Shown here: piece after piece, positions 16,127 through 24,877 of the stretch | Layout of the letters: each line of letters begins with the position of its first letter | Position numbering within the stretch: position 1 is the stretch's first letter | Origin: CAWIHA01 sp963835855 | GTDB lineage: Bacteria; Acidobacteriota; Terriglobia; Bryobacterales; Bryobacteraceae | DNA length: 64,000 bases | Assembly: GCA_963835855.1 (NCBI GenBank) | Contig: CAWIHA010000021.1 | Location: 85,402 to 149,401 of the forward strand | Direction: 5' to 3' | The notes under the pieces: model-generated | Told to the model about the DNA's origin: nothing | What the model saw: only the letters and a program-made list of their open reading frames with translations | Databases searched by the model: none | Program-made: the position numbers and the translations under genes

Positions 16127-19100
16127 CTTTTCCAACCTCGTTTTCTGACCATTTTTAGCGCCGCCAAGGCGCGTGCTCGTTCATCCTTCTGGGGCGATTG
16201 ACGCGCCGAGCTTACCCCGGAGTCATCATAGGACACCTTTATCCAACCAAGGTACGCCCTCTCGTCGTTCGAATCGCTGAAAAATCCGACGCCGCCAGCC
16301 TTCAGGCGACCGTCACTCCAAAAATCGACTCTCTGTGCATTCACCAACGTGCTAAAACCATTGCGCGCTACGTTGAACTCAATCCGGTAGGGCATGCCGT
16401 CGTGCGCTACTGCCCGGTCCGCCGCCTTCCCACGGATCGAATCCCCCGCCATGCCCCAGAGCAAAGCTGAGAAAAGAATAAAGCACGGGATGGTGAGCAT
16501 CACTCCTCTGAAAATGCCTGATGCGCCTTTCCAGATGCCGCGCAGAATTTCCGCTGGCTGCGACGGGACATCGGCGATCGGCTCGAAGTGGTGCGCGATC
16601 AACTCCGGCGGCGCTGGCATTTGCGTCTTCGCGCTGATCGGAATCCCCTTGAAGCCTGGCTTCGGCCGTAGCGCGCCCCGGACTGGCGCCACGGAAGCGG
16701 GCATCGGCCACGGCCAGTCGAAGTCCCCTTTGGGCCTTGTCGCCAGCGCCGTCGGGGGGAGCACCGGCTGTTCCTCGAAGGTGTCGTGACCCACGGATGC
16801 CTTGAGGGTGCGCCCGTCGTCGACATCCTCGACTTCGACGTAGGAGAATGCACCGCGCCCCATGGTGGCCCTCTGGGGCGAGAATACGAAATTCGGGACC
16901 CGGCTGGGCCGATATGCCGCCCGCATGGCGGGAGCCAGCCGGACGGCCTTTGCAGCGGTTTTCCGGTCTTCGCGGAAGCCCGGTGCGCTAAGCTTCCGGA
17001 GCGAGGCCGGATCCAGGCGGCAGACCAAGCCCGCCGATTGCGGCTCAGTCGCATTCGGGCACGGGAATGCACACGGAAGCGGCAGCGCCGCCTGCATGTT
17101 GGCCAATGCCTTCGAGGCTGGCTTTGGTGCGGTCTGAAACTGGCTGCTTGCGGCGGTCGGCCAGGTCATGCAGCCGATACGGGATTCGATGCGCTCAAAC
17201 CGTGTGACGCCGCACTCCTGCCCGAGCCGCTCCCATTCCATGTGGCAGCCGGCGAATCTCTTCTCCAGAAGACGCGGACGGCCCAGCAGCGGCTCGGCCG
17301 CCATCAGCCTGACCGGGCGGTTGCCCGGACCGGACCGGACGAGTGGTTCGCGCGGCGGCGGCATCACCAGGGCCGGAGGCTGAACTTGCCGGCGGCCTGC
17401 CTGCGGCGGCGCGGCGAGTACGGTTGGTGGCGCGGAACCCAGCAATAGAGCGGCTGACCGCGGCTCGGTTCGCGGCTCAAGAGGCGAGCGAAGCGGGAAC
17501 TCCTGGCTCATGCCCGGGAGCCGCCGCGCCGGGGCCTTGCGCGCCTCGGGCGCTCCGAGGCCGGGCAGAAGACCGGTGCTGCCCAACCCGCGCTGCGCTG
17601 CGGGAGGCACATGTGTCTCAACCTTCGCCACTTTGCTCGTCAGGCGCACAGGCGCCGTTTCCACGCGCTTGTTGAGCAGGAAGGACACTTCCAATGCTCG
17701 TGCTGTGGCGCCTGGCTGAAACTCAGGCCGCGATAGCCGCCAGGGGACGACCACTCCGCACGAAAAAGGCGGCCTGTGCAGGGGACGCTCCGGCGCCGGC
17801 AATACCTCCTGGCGCACCACCGGCTTCGCGCCGAACCGAATTGGCGGCCGCAACGCCGCTGGCGGAACCTCTTCCAGCCGCCGCCTCAAAGAGAGGTCCG
17901 CAACCGCAGGCAAACCGGGAGCGGCAGCCGGAAACTCTGCTTCCGAACGGGCCGGAGGGCCAAGCGCAACGTTCCTTAGCGCCGGAACCGCGTAAGGCGG
18001 AGCGAGACTGGCGGCACCGAGCTCCTCCGGGCGCCGGACCGCGGGGCCTGGGCGGGCACTAGGACTCGCGGCAACAAACGCCTGCCATCCGCGCGCATCG
18101 GGGAGGCCAGGCACGACGGGAACGGCCAGGACCGTCGAGCGCGCTCCCGCCGGGGAGTTCGGACCGAGCACCAGGAGTCCACCTATGCGTTCGAAGCGAG
18201 CCTCCGGCACGAAAGTCTTACTGAGCGACGGCGATTGGAACCGGCCTGCGCCAAGAGGAGCCGGCAGGACGGCGGGCTCGGTCCTGGTTCCGCCTGTAGC
18301 GGTTTTCGGAGCCAACTTAAAGAACGACGACTCGGGCGCGTACAGCCCCCTGTACCTTGCCTCTGCACTGGGCAACAGCATCTGAACGTCGAAAGTTGCG
18401 CCCGAGCCAGCCCTCGGGTGTGCTGCGGGCGGCTGGACGGGGGCGGGCAGCTCGGCAGCGAAATATGCCGCCACGTTCACTGCACCCCTAATGACCGGCC
18501 CGGCGGGTTCCGCAATGGCAATCGCCCACGAACGTGCGATGGTCATCCGCTGCACAGGGATTGCGGTTGCCTGCGCACCCCTGACCAGCGCCGGCAGGTC
18601 GATCGATGCGTACGAGGCCAGCTCGATCTGTGCGGTGGCGGCGGTTTGCTCCAGGACCGGAATCGATAATAGCGCCGGCCGTGTGAAGGCCATTGCCCCG
18701 CTGGTCCAAATGCGCGAGGGAAGATTCCGGACCGCTGGCATCGGGACCAAGTACCCGCCACAAGCTGCAAGTGCAAGCCGACCCGCAATCGGCCCGAACG
18801 CGACATCTCGCAAGAGGATCGAGCCGGTGAATGGCTCGGGCCTAGTTTCCCGTCTGGTGGCCTTCCAACTGTGTGATATCGCATGCACGACTGGCGTGAA
18901 CCCCGGTACGGAAAGCGAACGGGCAGCGCCATCCACCGTGAAGCGCGGAACGGTGAGGGTCTGCGGCCCAAACTCAGCGGTCGCGACGAGACGGCTTCGA
19001 TCACCAGCAGGTGTAAGCGCAGGAGCAGCGGCGAACCCAGCCTCCGGTAAGACCTCCGCTCGATAACGAGCGGTCTTCCCTCGCTCGATTCTCCGGTCAA

Positions 19101-19680
19101 ACCGCAGGAATTCAGTAGGGTACGGCACGGCCGCGGCGCGCGAGCCATAACAGGTGACTGCGCCGAGCGCCAGCCCGGAGCCTCCCGGCGCGGTAGCAGG
19201 GAGATCGAGTGGAGTTCGACCGCGCACCGGAGCGGGTGCGCCGAATTCCTTGAGCTTAAGAACAGGGCGGATGAGGGCGACGCGGCCCGGCTCGGGGCGC
19301 GGGTGGGCAGCCTGCACGAACGGAGCCAACCACTCCCCGGATGGAGGCGCTTTCGTGACTAGTTCGCTGCTGCCCCCATCGGGTCCCGCGGTAGCCGGTT
19401 CGGAAGGGAATTCCGTTTCGGTCTTGGCCCCCCGGACCGGCTCGTACCGTCCGCCATCGGCTGGCAGCGGGCTGACGACTTCGGCCTCTTGCACGGCCGC
19501 CGCAGCCGACTTAGTTTTGTGTGCGGGCGCGGCGGCATCTGGCTCCTGCCCTCCAGTCAAGCGGTTCAGTCCAAGGCGAGTCAGTTCACGATACCGCTTC
19601 CGATGATCGTCGGAACAGAAGTCGGCGTCGCTGAGCTGCCGGACTAGTGAAACGCGCTTGCCGCAGTAAAAACAGGGCAT
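16123..19680 (-). CDS. giant low-complexity protein: N-terminal zinc ribbon, C-terminal membrane helix and beta domain
   Basis: 1185 residues. The N-terminus has Cys3, Cys6, Cys22 and His26 (CFYC and FCSDDHRKRY), a treble-clef-like zinc site. About residues 50-1040 are extremely rich in Pro, Ala, Arg and Gly with recurring short motifs (PAVLPAPLGAGRF, LPGMSQEFPLRSP) and no recognisable domain, so probably disordered. A single hydrophobic segment (MLTIPCFILFSALLWGMAG) lies near residue 1060. The final about 105 residues resemble the small beta-sandwich seen after membrane anchors in related genomes (VDFWSDGRLKAGGVGFFSD). Stop and the start of the TPR gene overlap. Topology would put the zinc site inside and the beta domain outside. 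Function is unknown. Confidence 0.75.
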   Translation of the reverse strand: MPCFYCGKRVSLVRQLSDADFCSDDHRKRYRELTRLGLNRLTGGQEPDAAAPAHKTKSAAAAVQEAEVVSPLPADGGRYEPVRGAKTETEFPSEPATAGPDGGSSELVTKAPPSGEWLAPFVQAAHPRPEPGRVALIRPVLKLKEFGAPAPVRGRTPLDLPATAPGGSGLALGAVTCYGSRAAAVPYPTEFLRFDRRIERGKTARYRAEVLPEAGFAAAPALTPAGDRSRLVATAEFGPQTLTVPRFTVDGAARSLSVPGFTPVVHAISHSWKATRRETRPEPFTGSILLRDVAFGPIAGRLALAACGGYLVPMPAVRNLPSRIWTSGAMAFTRPALLSIPVLEQTAATAQIELASYASIDLPALVRGAQATAIPVQRMTIARSWAIAIAEPAGPVIRGAVNVAAYFAAELPAPVQPPAAHPRAGSGATFDVQMLLPSAEARYRGLYAPESSFFKLAPKTATGGTRTEPAVLPAPLGAGRFQSPSLSKTFVPEARFERIGGLLVLGPNSPAGARSTVLAVPVVPGLPDARGWQAFVAASPSARPGPAVRRPEELGAASLAPPYAVPALRNVALGPPARSEAEFPAAAPGLPAVADLSLRRRLEEVPPAALRPPIRFGAKPVVRQEVLPAPERPLHRPPFSCGVVVPWRLSRPEFQPGATARALEVSFLLNKRVETAPVRLTSKVAKVETHVPPAAQRGLGSTGLLPGLGAPEARKAPARRLPGMSQEFPLRSPLEPRTEPRSAALLLGSAPPTVLAAPPQAGRRQVQPPALVMPPPREPLVRSGPGNRPVRLMAAEPLLGRPRLLEKRFAGCHMEWERLGQECGVTRFERIESRIGCMTWPTAASSQFQTAPKPASKALANMQAALPLPCAFPCPNATEPQSAGLVCRLDPASLRKLSAPGFREDRKTAAKAVRLAPAMRAAYRPSRVPNFVFSPQRATMGRGAFSYVEVEDVDDGRTLKASVGHDTFEEQPVLPPTALATRPKGDFDWPWPMPASVAPVRGALRPKPGFKGIPISAKTQMPAPPELIAHHFEPIADVPSQPAEILRGIWKGASGIFRGVMLTIPCFILFSALLWGMAGDSIRGKAADRAVAHDGMPYRIEFNVARNGFSTLVNAQRVDFWSDGRLKAGGVGFFSDSNDERAYLGWIKVSYDDSGVSSARQSPQKDERARALAALKMVRKRGWKR

Positions 19681-19952
19681 CCACCCATTCCCTTCCGCTC
19701 AATTATATTGAGGTCAGGCCCGTTTTGACCAGCATAATCAATCATTTTAAGGCCGCTGACACGTTCCGCCCGCAGGCCATTTCCGCACTCTTGACTAACT
19801 CCGTTCCGCTCTTCAGGGACCAACGTTCTAGTACCGTTGGCCGTGCACAAGCTTCGGCTGTAGCTTATTCAGCACAACGGGTTTCTGCCTGGGGGTGATC
19901 TTTGTGCTCCCTCATTTTCAGATAATTACATCAGCTTTTTGGCGACCTGAGC

Positions 19953-20189
19953 ATGCTCGGATTAAGGAAAGTAGTCCTGGTACTCTTACCTGGTCGCTGT
20001 TTCCTGCAAATACTTACTCCGCAGCCCATTGCAGGCCTGCCCGGAGCGGGCCAACAACCCCCTGGCAGCGCCGCGCCGCAACCGCACACCGGATCGCTCG
20101 ACTACAATGAATCGATGGCGCTTGTCGCAGCGCTGACCGCCGTTGTCTTGCTCACACTTTGGGGCGTGATCCTCCTCCGCTCAAAATGA
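19953..20189 (+). CDS. possible small membrane protein
   Basis: A 78-codon frame with two hydrophobic stretches, one N-terminal (VVLVLLPG) and a clear C-terminal helix (MALVAALTAVVLLTLWGVILL). Its TGA overlaps the ATG of the M50 fragment as ATGA, the usual sign of a coupled gene pair, which is the main support. The true start may be the ATG at 20115 (MALVAAL). The family is not recognised. 19681-19952 shows no gene. Confidence 0.4.
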   Translation: MLGLRKVVLVLLPGRCFLQILTPQPIAGLPGAGQQPPGSAAPQPHTGSLDYNESMALVAALTAVVLLTLWGVILLRSK

Positions 20190-20368
20190 ACCTCGAATCC
20201 GCAGTCTTTAATGTATCGCTTTTCTGGATGCTCACAACGCCGCACGAATATGTGCACGCCTGGGTCGCCACGCGCTTGGGCGATGACACGCCTCGCCGCA
20301 GCGCAGACGCTCAGCTAGCGGGCGGGCGGCAGGCTCAAACCTGCTTTAGCCAGCGCCCTTTCGACTAA
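20186..20368 (+). pseudogene. N-terminal fragment of an M50 (site-2) metalloprotease
   Basis: The first about 37 residues read like the start of a site-2 protease: a hydrophobic segment, then TTPHEYVHAWVATRLGDDTP with the zinc motif HEYVH. After TPR (about 20296) similarity stops and the frame runs on into the 3' end of carD on the other strand. A normal family member is about 200 residues or more with a second Asp motif, absent here. The gene was therefore cut at about 20296, probably by a rearrangement that brought in the carD end. Confidence 0.7.
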
Positions 20369-20824
20369 TTCGACGGCCTCAGCTTCCCGCAGCCCTCTCG
20401 AGATTGAGAGCTCCGACAACAGCATGTGGCGCGCGCGGTCGAGCATCCTCTTTTCGCGGAACGAAAGCAGCTTCTCCCGCTGCAGCAGCAACAGGCCCTT
20501 CAAGACCTCGGCGATTTCGAGCAAGGTGCCCACGCGCATCTTCTCCGAGTTTTCTTTGAAACGGTTTTTCCAGTCGTGGCTGCACCGGCAAGTGCCGCCC
20601 GCGAGAAAGCTCAGCACCCGCGCGAGTTCGCCATTGCGAGTGATTTTTCGGAGTCCGATATCCTGGACGTGCGAGAAAGGGATCATCACCGTCATGCTGC
20701 TGTACATCAACCGCAAAAGGTAAAACCTCTCGAGGTGGGCGCCAAAGGAACGGCTACTGATGTTCTCGACGACGCCGATCCCCTGGTTGGGGTAAATTAC
20801 CTTTTCCCCGATCTGGAAGGTCAT
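20315..20824 (-). CDS. carD: CarD/CdnL family RNA polymerase-binding regulator
   Basis: The ATG at 20824 gives MTFQIGEKVIYPNQGIGVVENI, the classic CarD N-terminus. The 20 codons upstream in the same frame are not family-like. The 169 residues match the usual about 160. The first 60 form the Tudor-like RNA polymerase beta-binding domain; the rest is the helical DNA-contacting domain (LARVLSFLAG, WKNRFKENSEKMRVG, KGLLLL). The protein stabilises open complexes at housekeeping promoters. It stands alone, with the broken M50 gene at its 3' end. 20825-21115 has no gene and probably holds its promoter. Confidence 0.92.
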   Translation of the reverse strand: MTFQIGEKVIYPNQGIGVVENISSRSFGAHLERFYLLRLMYSSMTVMIPFSHVQDIGLRKITRNGELARVLSFLAGGTCRCSHDWKNRFKENSEKMRVGTLLEIAEVLKGLLLLQREKLLSFREKRMLDRARHMLLSELSISRGLREAEAVELVERALAKAGLSLPPAR

Positions 20825-21115
20825 CCTGCAGACCTCTTGTACACCAGCCCGTGGTGTCAGTTCTGTGTGCCGACTGAGAAACAAATGTTAAGCCTGAACT
20901 GGGCTCATGTCAACAGGGAAAACTTCTCCGGTGAGGCCGACTTACAAAGGCTTCTAAGAACATTCAACATAAACAAGACTTAATATCAATTTTTCTTCCC
21001 CGGGGTACAGATTCAGAAGCATGCCACCTGCCCAAGGTGGTGCTAGGGTGGCGGCCGTGGAGAGGCCGTTGCGTACGCCGCACTCGCAAACTGGCGGTGA
21101 TGCGAATATAGATGC

Positions 21116-23017
21116 ATGCACCGCCATCCGCTCAGTGTTCTGGTTCCGGCACTATTCGCAGCACTCATCCTTCAAGCACAGGCTCCGGCGCCACCGATCC
21201 AGCTCGCCGTTGACGCGACCGATGCTCCACACAAGATCTTTCATTCGCGCCTGACCATTTCAGCTAAGCCAGGCCCGCTCACGCTCCTCTACCCAAAGTG
21301 GATACCTGGCGAGCATGGGCCCACAGGGCCGATCGTTAACCTTACTGCCCTCGAGTTCTTCGCGAACGATCAACGGATCGCATGGCGGCGCGATGACGTA
21401 GACATGTTCGCGTTTCATTGCGAGGTGCCGCCCGGCGCCGGCGCCGTCGAAGTCTCACTCGATTTCCTGTCTCCGGCCGCCGCTGAGGGATTCTCGGCTG
21501 GCAGCTCGGCAACCGATAAACTCGCCGTGGTCAATTGGAACCAGGTGCTGCTTTACCCCAGCGGGTACAATATCCGAGATCTGACCTACCAGGCGAGCCT
21601 GCGCCTTCCGCACGGTTGGAAGTACGGCACGGCTCTGCCGGTCGCGCGGGAATCCGGCGGCACGATCGAGTTCGCGCCGGCCGCACTGAGCATGCTTGTG
21701 GATTCCCCGGTGCTCGCGGGCGTGTATTACCGCGTGCTGCCGCTTACGCCGGGCGAGACGCCCTCCCATGAAATCGATATGGCCTCCGATAGCGCCGCTG
21801 CGCTCGAAATGCCGCCGCCCATGATCGGCGAATACAAGCGGCTGGTGGCCGAAACCGGGACGCTTTTCGGCGCGCGCCACTACCGCGATTACCATTTCCT
21901 GTTGACACTCAGCGATCACGTCACGCACTTCGGGCTCGAACACCATGAATCGAGCGATGACCGCGTCGAGGAGCGGACGCTGCTCGATTCCGGGCTCCGC
22001 CTGCACGCCGCCGGCCTGCTGCCGCATGAATTCGTGCATTCCTGGAACGGGAAATACCGCCGGCCCGCCGGTTTGGCAACGCCCGATTTCGAAACGCCGA
22101 TGAAGGGCGATCTGCTGTGGGTTTATGAAGGGCTCACAAGCTATCTTGGCGACGTGCTCACCACTCGCAGCGGCCTGTGGACACCAGAGCAGTTCCGCGA
22201 GGACCTCTCGAACATGGGCGCCTCTCTCGACTACGTACCAGGGCGGAACTGGAGGCCGCTCGAGGACACCGCCGTGGCTGCGCAGATACTCTATGGCGCG
22301 CCGCGGACGTGGTACGCTCGCCGGCGCGGCGTCGATTTCTACGGCGAGGGGGTGCTGATCTGGCTTGAAACGGACACGGTGATTCGCCGCCAAACGCAGG
22401 GGCGCCGTTCGCTCGACGACTTCTGCCGGGCATTCTATGGACCGCCGGGCGGACCGCCCGCTTTGAAGCCCTACACTTTCGACGATGTAGTGGCCGCGCT
22501 CAACGACGTCGCCCCGTACGACTGGCGGTCGTTCTTCACCAGCCGCCTCAACCGCACCGGGCCGCGCGCGCCGCTCGGCGGCATAGAAAACAGCGGCTGG
22601 CGTATCGTTTACACCGAAACGCCGAACGAGTTCCTGGTCGAACCGGAGGATAACGACAAGGTGCTGGACTTCGGGTACTCGATCGGACTACGCCTGACTC
22701 GTGATGGCGAGGTATCGGAATCGATTCCGGGCATGGCTGCGGATCTGGCCGGTATCGAGCCGGGAATGAAAGTCAGCGCTGTCAATGGGCTTAAGTGGTC
22801 GTCAGACGTGATGCGCGAGGCCTTGCGGGCGGGCAAGAAGACTTCCGAGCCGCTCGAGTTACTTGTCAGCAACGAGGGTTATTACAGCACTTACCGCCTC
22901 AATTACCACGGAGGCGAGCGATATCCCCATCTGGAGCGCGACTCGACGAAGCCGGATCTTCTGACCGAGATCATTGCGCCGCACGCTTCAGCGGCTGCCG
23001 CGGGCGCGGGCCGTTAG
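21116..23017 (+). CDS. M61 family aminopeptidase with PDZ domain
   Basis: A 633-residue secreted peptidase. An N-terminal signal peptide (LSVLVPALFAALILQAQAPA) is followed by the M61 N-domain (YPKWIPGEHGPTGPI). The catalytic zinc motif HEFVHSWNGK is near residue 303 and the third ligand Glu in WVYEGLTSYLGD near 340. A C-terminal PDZ-like domain follows (GIEPGMKVSAVNG). The family cleaves N-terminal Gly or Ala from peptides and acts in the periplasm or at the cell surface. It converges with the polyprenyl synthase gene, separated by 37 bp. The ribosome-binding site is weak. The family call is secure and the substrate inferred. Confidence 0.93.
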   Translation: MHRHPLSVLVPALFAALILQAQAPAPPIQLAVDATDAPHKIFHSRLTISAKPGPLTLLYPKWIPGEHGPTGPIVNLTALEFFANDQRIAWRRDDVDMFAFHCEVPPGAGAVEVSLDFLSPAAAEGFSAGSSATDKLAVVNWNQVLLYPSGYNIRDLTYQASLRLPHGWKYGTALPVARESGGTIEFAPAALSMLVDSPVLAGVYYRVLPLTPGETPSHEIDMASDSAAALEMPPPMIGEYKRLVAETGTLFGARHYRDYHFLLTLSDHVTHFGLEHHESSDDRVEERTLLDSGLRLHAAGLLPHEFVHSWNGKYRRPAGLATPDFETPMKGDLLWVYEGLTSYLGDVLTTRSGLWTPEQFREDLSNMGASLDYVPGRNWRPLEDTAVAAQILYGAPRTWYARRRGVDFYGEGVLIWLETDTVIRRQTQGRRSLDDFCRAFYGPPGGPPALKPYTFDDVVAALNDVAPYDWRSFFTSRLNRTGPRAPLGGIENSGWRIVYTETPNEFLVEPEDNDKVLDFGYSIGLRLTRDGEVSESIPGMAADLAGIEPGMKVSAVNGLKWSSDVMREALRAGKKTSEPLELLVSNEGYYSTYRLNYHGGERYPHLERDSTKPDLLTEIIAPHASAAAAGAGR

Positions 23018-23054
23018 GGCCGCCTCTCCAGGGGCGCTTGATGACGCGCCCGAT

Positions 23055-24053
23055 TTAATAGTCGCGCTCGGTCACCAGATCGGTGATCGTGTAGAGCGCC
23101 CGCTGGTAAGGGGATTCGGGAAACTCGCAAATCAGCCTGCGCGCCTTCTCGGTGAATTCGTGTGCGCGCTGGCGAACGCGCTCGAAGCCGCCGCGCCGCT
23201 CGATCAGATCCAGAATAGCCCCGAAGGACGCGCGGCCGTAGTTCTGGTCTTCCAGCACCGTCTCGACCAGCCGCCGCTCTTCGGCATTCGCCTGCTGGAG
23301 CGCATAGATGAGCGGCAGCGTCACCTTGCCTTCCCAAAGATCGTTGCCGACCGGCTTGCCGAGGACGGTCTCGCTCGCGGTGAGGTCCAGCACGTCATCG
23401 ACGAGCTGAAATGCCATGCCGACGTTCCACGCGTACTCGCCGAGCTTCTCCTCGGTATGGGAATCGGTGCCCGCGATCGTTGCGCCCAGCCGTGCGCAAG
23501 TCGAAAACAGGCCCGCGGTCTTACGATCGACGAGGTCCATGTATTCGGCTTCGGAGACGCTGATGGAGCCGATGCGCTCGAGTTGCAGCAGTTCGCCTTC
23601 GACCATGGTCTGTGTGACGCCGATCAGCAGGTCGAGGATATGAAAATTGCGCTCGCGCACGGCGATCTGGAACGCCTGCATGTAGAGCCAGTCGCCCGCG
23701 AGCACCGAAACGTGATTGCCCCACTTGATGTTGGTCGAAGACCGGCCGCGGCGGGTCTGAGCGCCATCGATCACGTCGTCGTGCACCAGCGTGGCGGTGT
23801 GGATCATCTCGACCACGGCGCCAAGCCGGATGGCGCTCTCTCCTCCGTCGCCTACCAACTTCGAGGCAAGCAGCACCAGCACCGGGCGAAGGCGCTTCCC
23901 GCCGCTCGCCTGCAGATACTTGCCGATTGTGGTGATGGCCTCAACCGGCGCCACCCACTCGACGCTGATCTCCTCTTCGACGCGGAGAAGGTCCGCCTGC
24001 ACGAGATCCATAATCTCCCGAGCAGGCGACACCCCAGCTTTGCTGAATTCCAT
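23055..24053 (-). CDS. ispB: trans-polyprenyl diphosphate synthase
   Basis: A 332-residue all-trans prenyl chain elongation enzyme. The first Asp-rich motif DDVID is at 92-96, followed by RRG, and the second DDVLD at 219-223. GGKRLRP at 51-57 binds isopentenyl diphosphate. Chain length is probably C30-C50 for quinone side chains, but the determinant residues do not fix it. The start has GAGAGGA upstream. It is the last gene of the same-strand run larC-metG-tatD-ispB, 14 bp after tatD. Confidence 0.93.
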   Translation of the reverse strand: MEFSKAGVSPAREIMDLVQADLLRVEEEISVEWVAPVEAITTIGKYLQASGGKRLRPVLVLLASKLVGDGGESAIRLGAVVEMIHTATLVHDDVIDGAQTRRGRSSTNIKWGNHVSVLAGDWLYMQAFQIAVRERNFHILDLLIGVTQTMVEGELLQLERIGSISVSEAEYMDLVDRKTAGLFSTCARLGATIAGTDSHTEEKLGEYAWNVGMAFQLVDDVLDLTASETVLGKPVGNDLWEGKVTLPLIYALQQANAEERRLVETVLEDQNYGRASFGAILDLIERRGGFERVRQRAHEFTEKARRLICEFPESPYQRALYTITDLVTERDY

Positions 24054-24067
24054 TGGTTCCTCTCAGT

Positions 24068-24859
24068 CTAACCGTTGCGCTTCGGGTGTGGCAATCGAGC
24101 GAGCCGCAGAAAGTTTTCGGTTGTTGCAGCCGCCAGTCGCTCGAACGGCTCGCCGCGCAAATCGGCCAACTTGCGTGCGGTCTCGGCGACAAACGCGGGC
24201 TCGTTCCGCTTGCCGCGCCTCGGAACGGGCGCGAGATAAGGCGCATCGGTTTCGACCAGCAGGCGATCGCGTGGCGCCGATCGCGCTGCCTCCTGTGCTT
24301 GCAGCGCTTTCGGAAACGTGACAATCCCGGAGAAACTGATGTAAAACCCCATCTCGATCACTCGCTCGGCTTCCCGAGGTCCTCTGGAAAAGCAGTGCAT
24401 GATGCCGCCCACGGCCGGGTCCCACTCGCGCGCGATCAGCGCCAGCGTGTCCTCCCAGGCCTCGCGCGTGTGAATGACGATCGGCTTCGCCGCCTCGCGG
24501 GCGATCCGCATCTGGCGGGCGAAGACCTCGCGCTGCACCTCGCGCGGCGAAAAATCGTAGTGGTAGTCGAGCCCGATTTCGCCGGCCGCGACCACCTTCG
24601 GATGCGACAGCAGCTCCTCGAACCGCGCGAAACTCTCATCGCGGGCTTTCGCGGCATCGTGCGGATGTACGCCCACGGTTGCGTAAATCCGCGGGTGCGC
24701 TTCGGCAAGACGGATTGCGGCCTCGAGATCGGGCGGGCCGCTCCCAGCGCCGATTGCGAGCATCAATTCGACGCCGGCCTCGAGAGCGCGCTTGATAACC
24801 GCCTCGCGGTCCGGGTCGAATTGCGCGTCGTCGAGGTGGCAGTGCGAGTCGATGAGCAT
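24068..24859 (-). CDS. tatD: TatD family metal-dependent DNase
   Basis: A 263-residue TIM-barrel hydrolase. Metal ligands are HCHLD at the N-terminus, GEIGLDYH near residue 95, IHTREA, MHCFSRG and the C-terminal ETDAPYLAP. Members act as 3'-5' exonucleases on DNA or as D-aminoacyl-tRNA-type hydrolases. The gene is directly downstream of metG (18-bp gap), the usual context in many bacteria, and upstream of ispB. Confidence 0.95.
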   Translation of the reverse strand: MLIDSHCHLDDAQFDPDREAVIKRALEAGVELMLAIGAGSGPPDLEAAIRLAEAHPRIYATVGVHPHDAAKARDESFARFEELLSHPKVVAAGEIGLDYHYDFSPREVQREVFARQMRIAREAAKPIVIHTREAWEDTLALIAREWDPAVGGIMHCFSRGPREAERVIEMGFYISFSGIVTFPKALQAQEAARSAPRDRLLVETDAPYLAPVPRRGKRNEPAFVAETARKLADLRGEPFERLAAATTENFLRLARLPHPKRNG

Positions 24860-24877
24860 GCGTTCAGGCGCCCGGCA

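Noticed and set aside
22974..24071. 365-codon plus-strand frame opposite the polyprenyl synthase gene
   Set aside because: The minus strand has an unmistakable prenyl synthase with both Asp-rich motifs. The plus-strand peptide has no family features and is a high-GC shadow.
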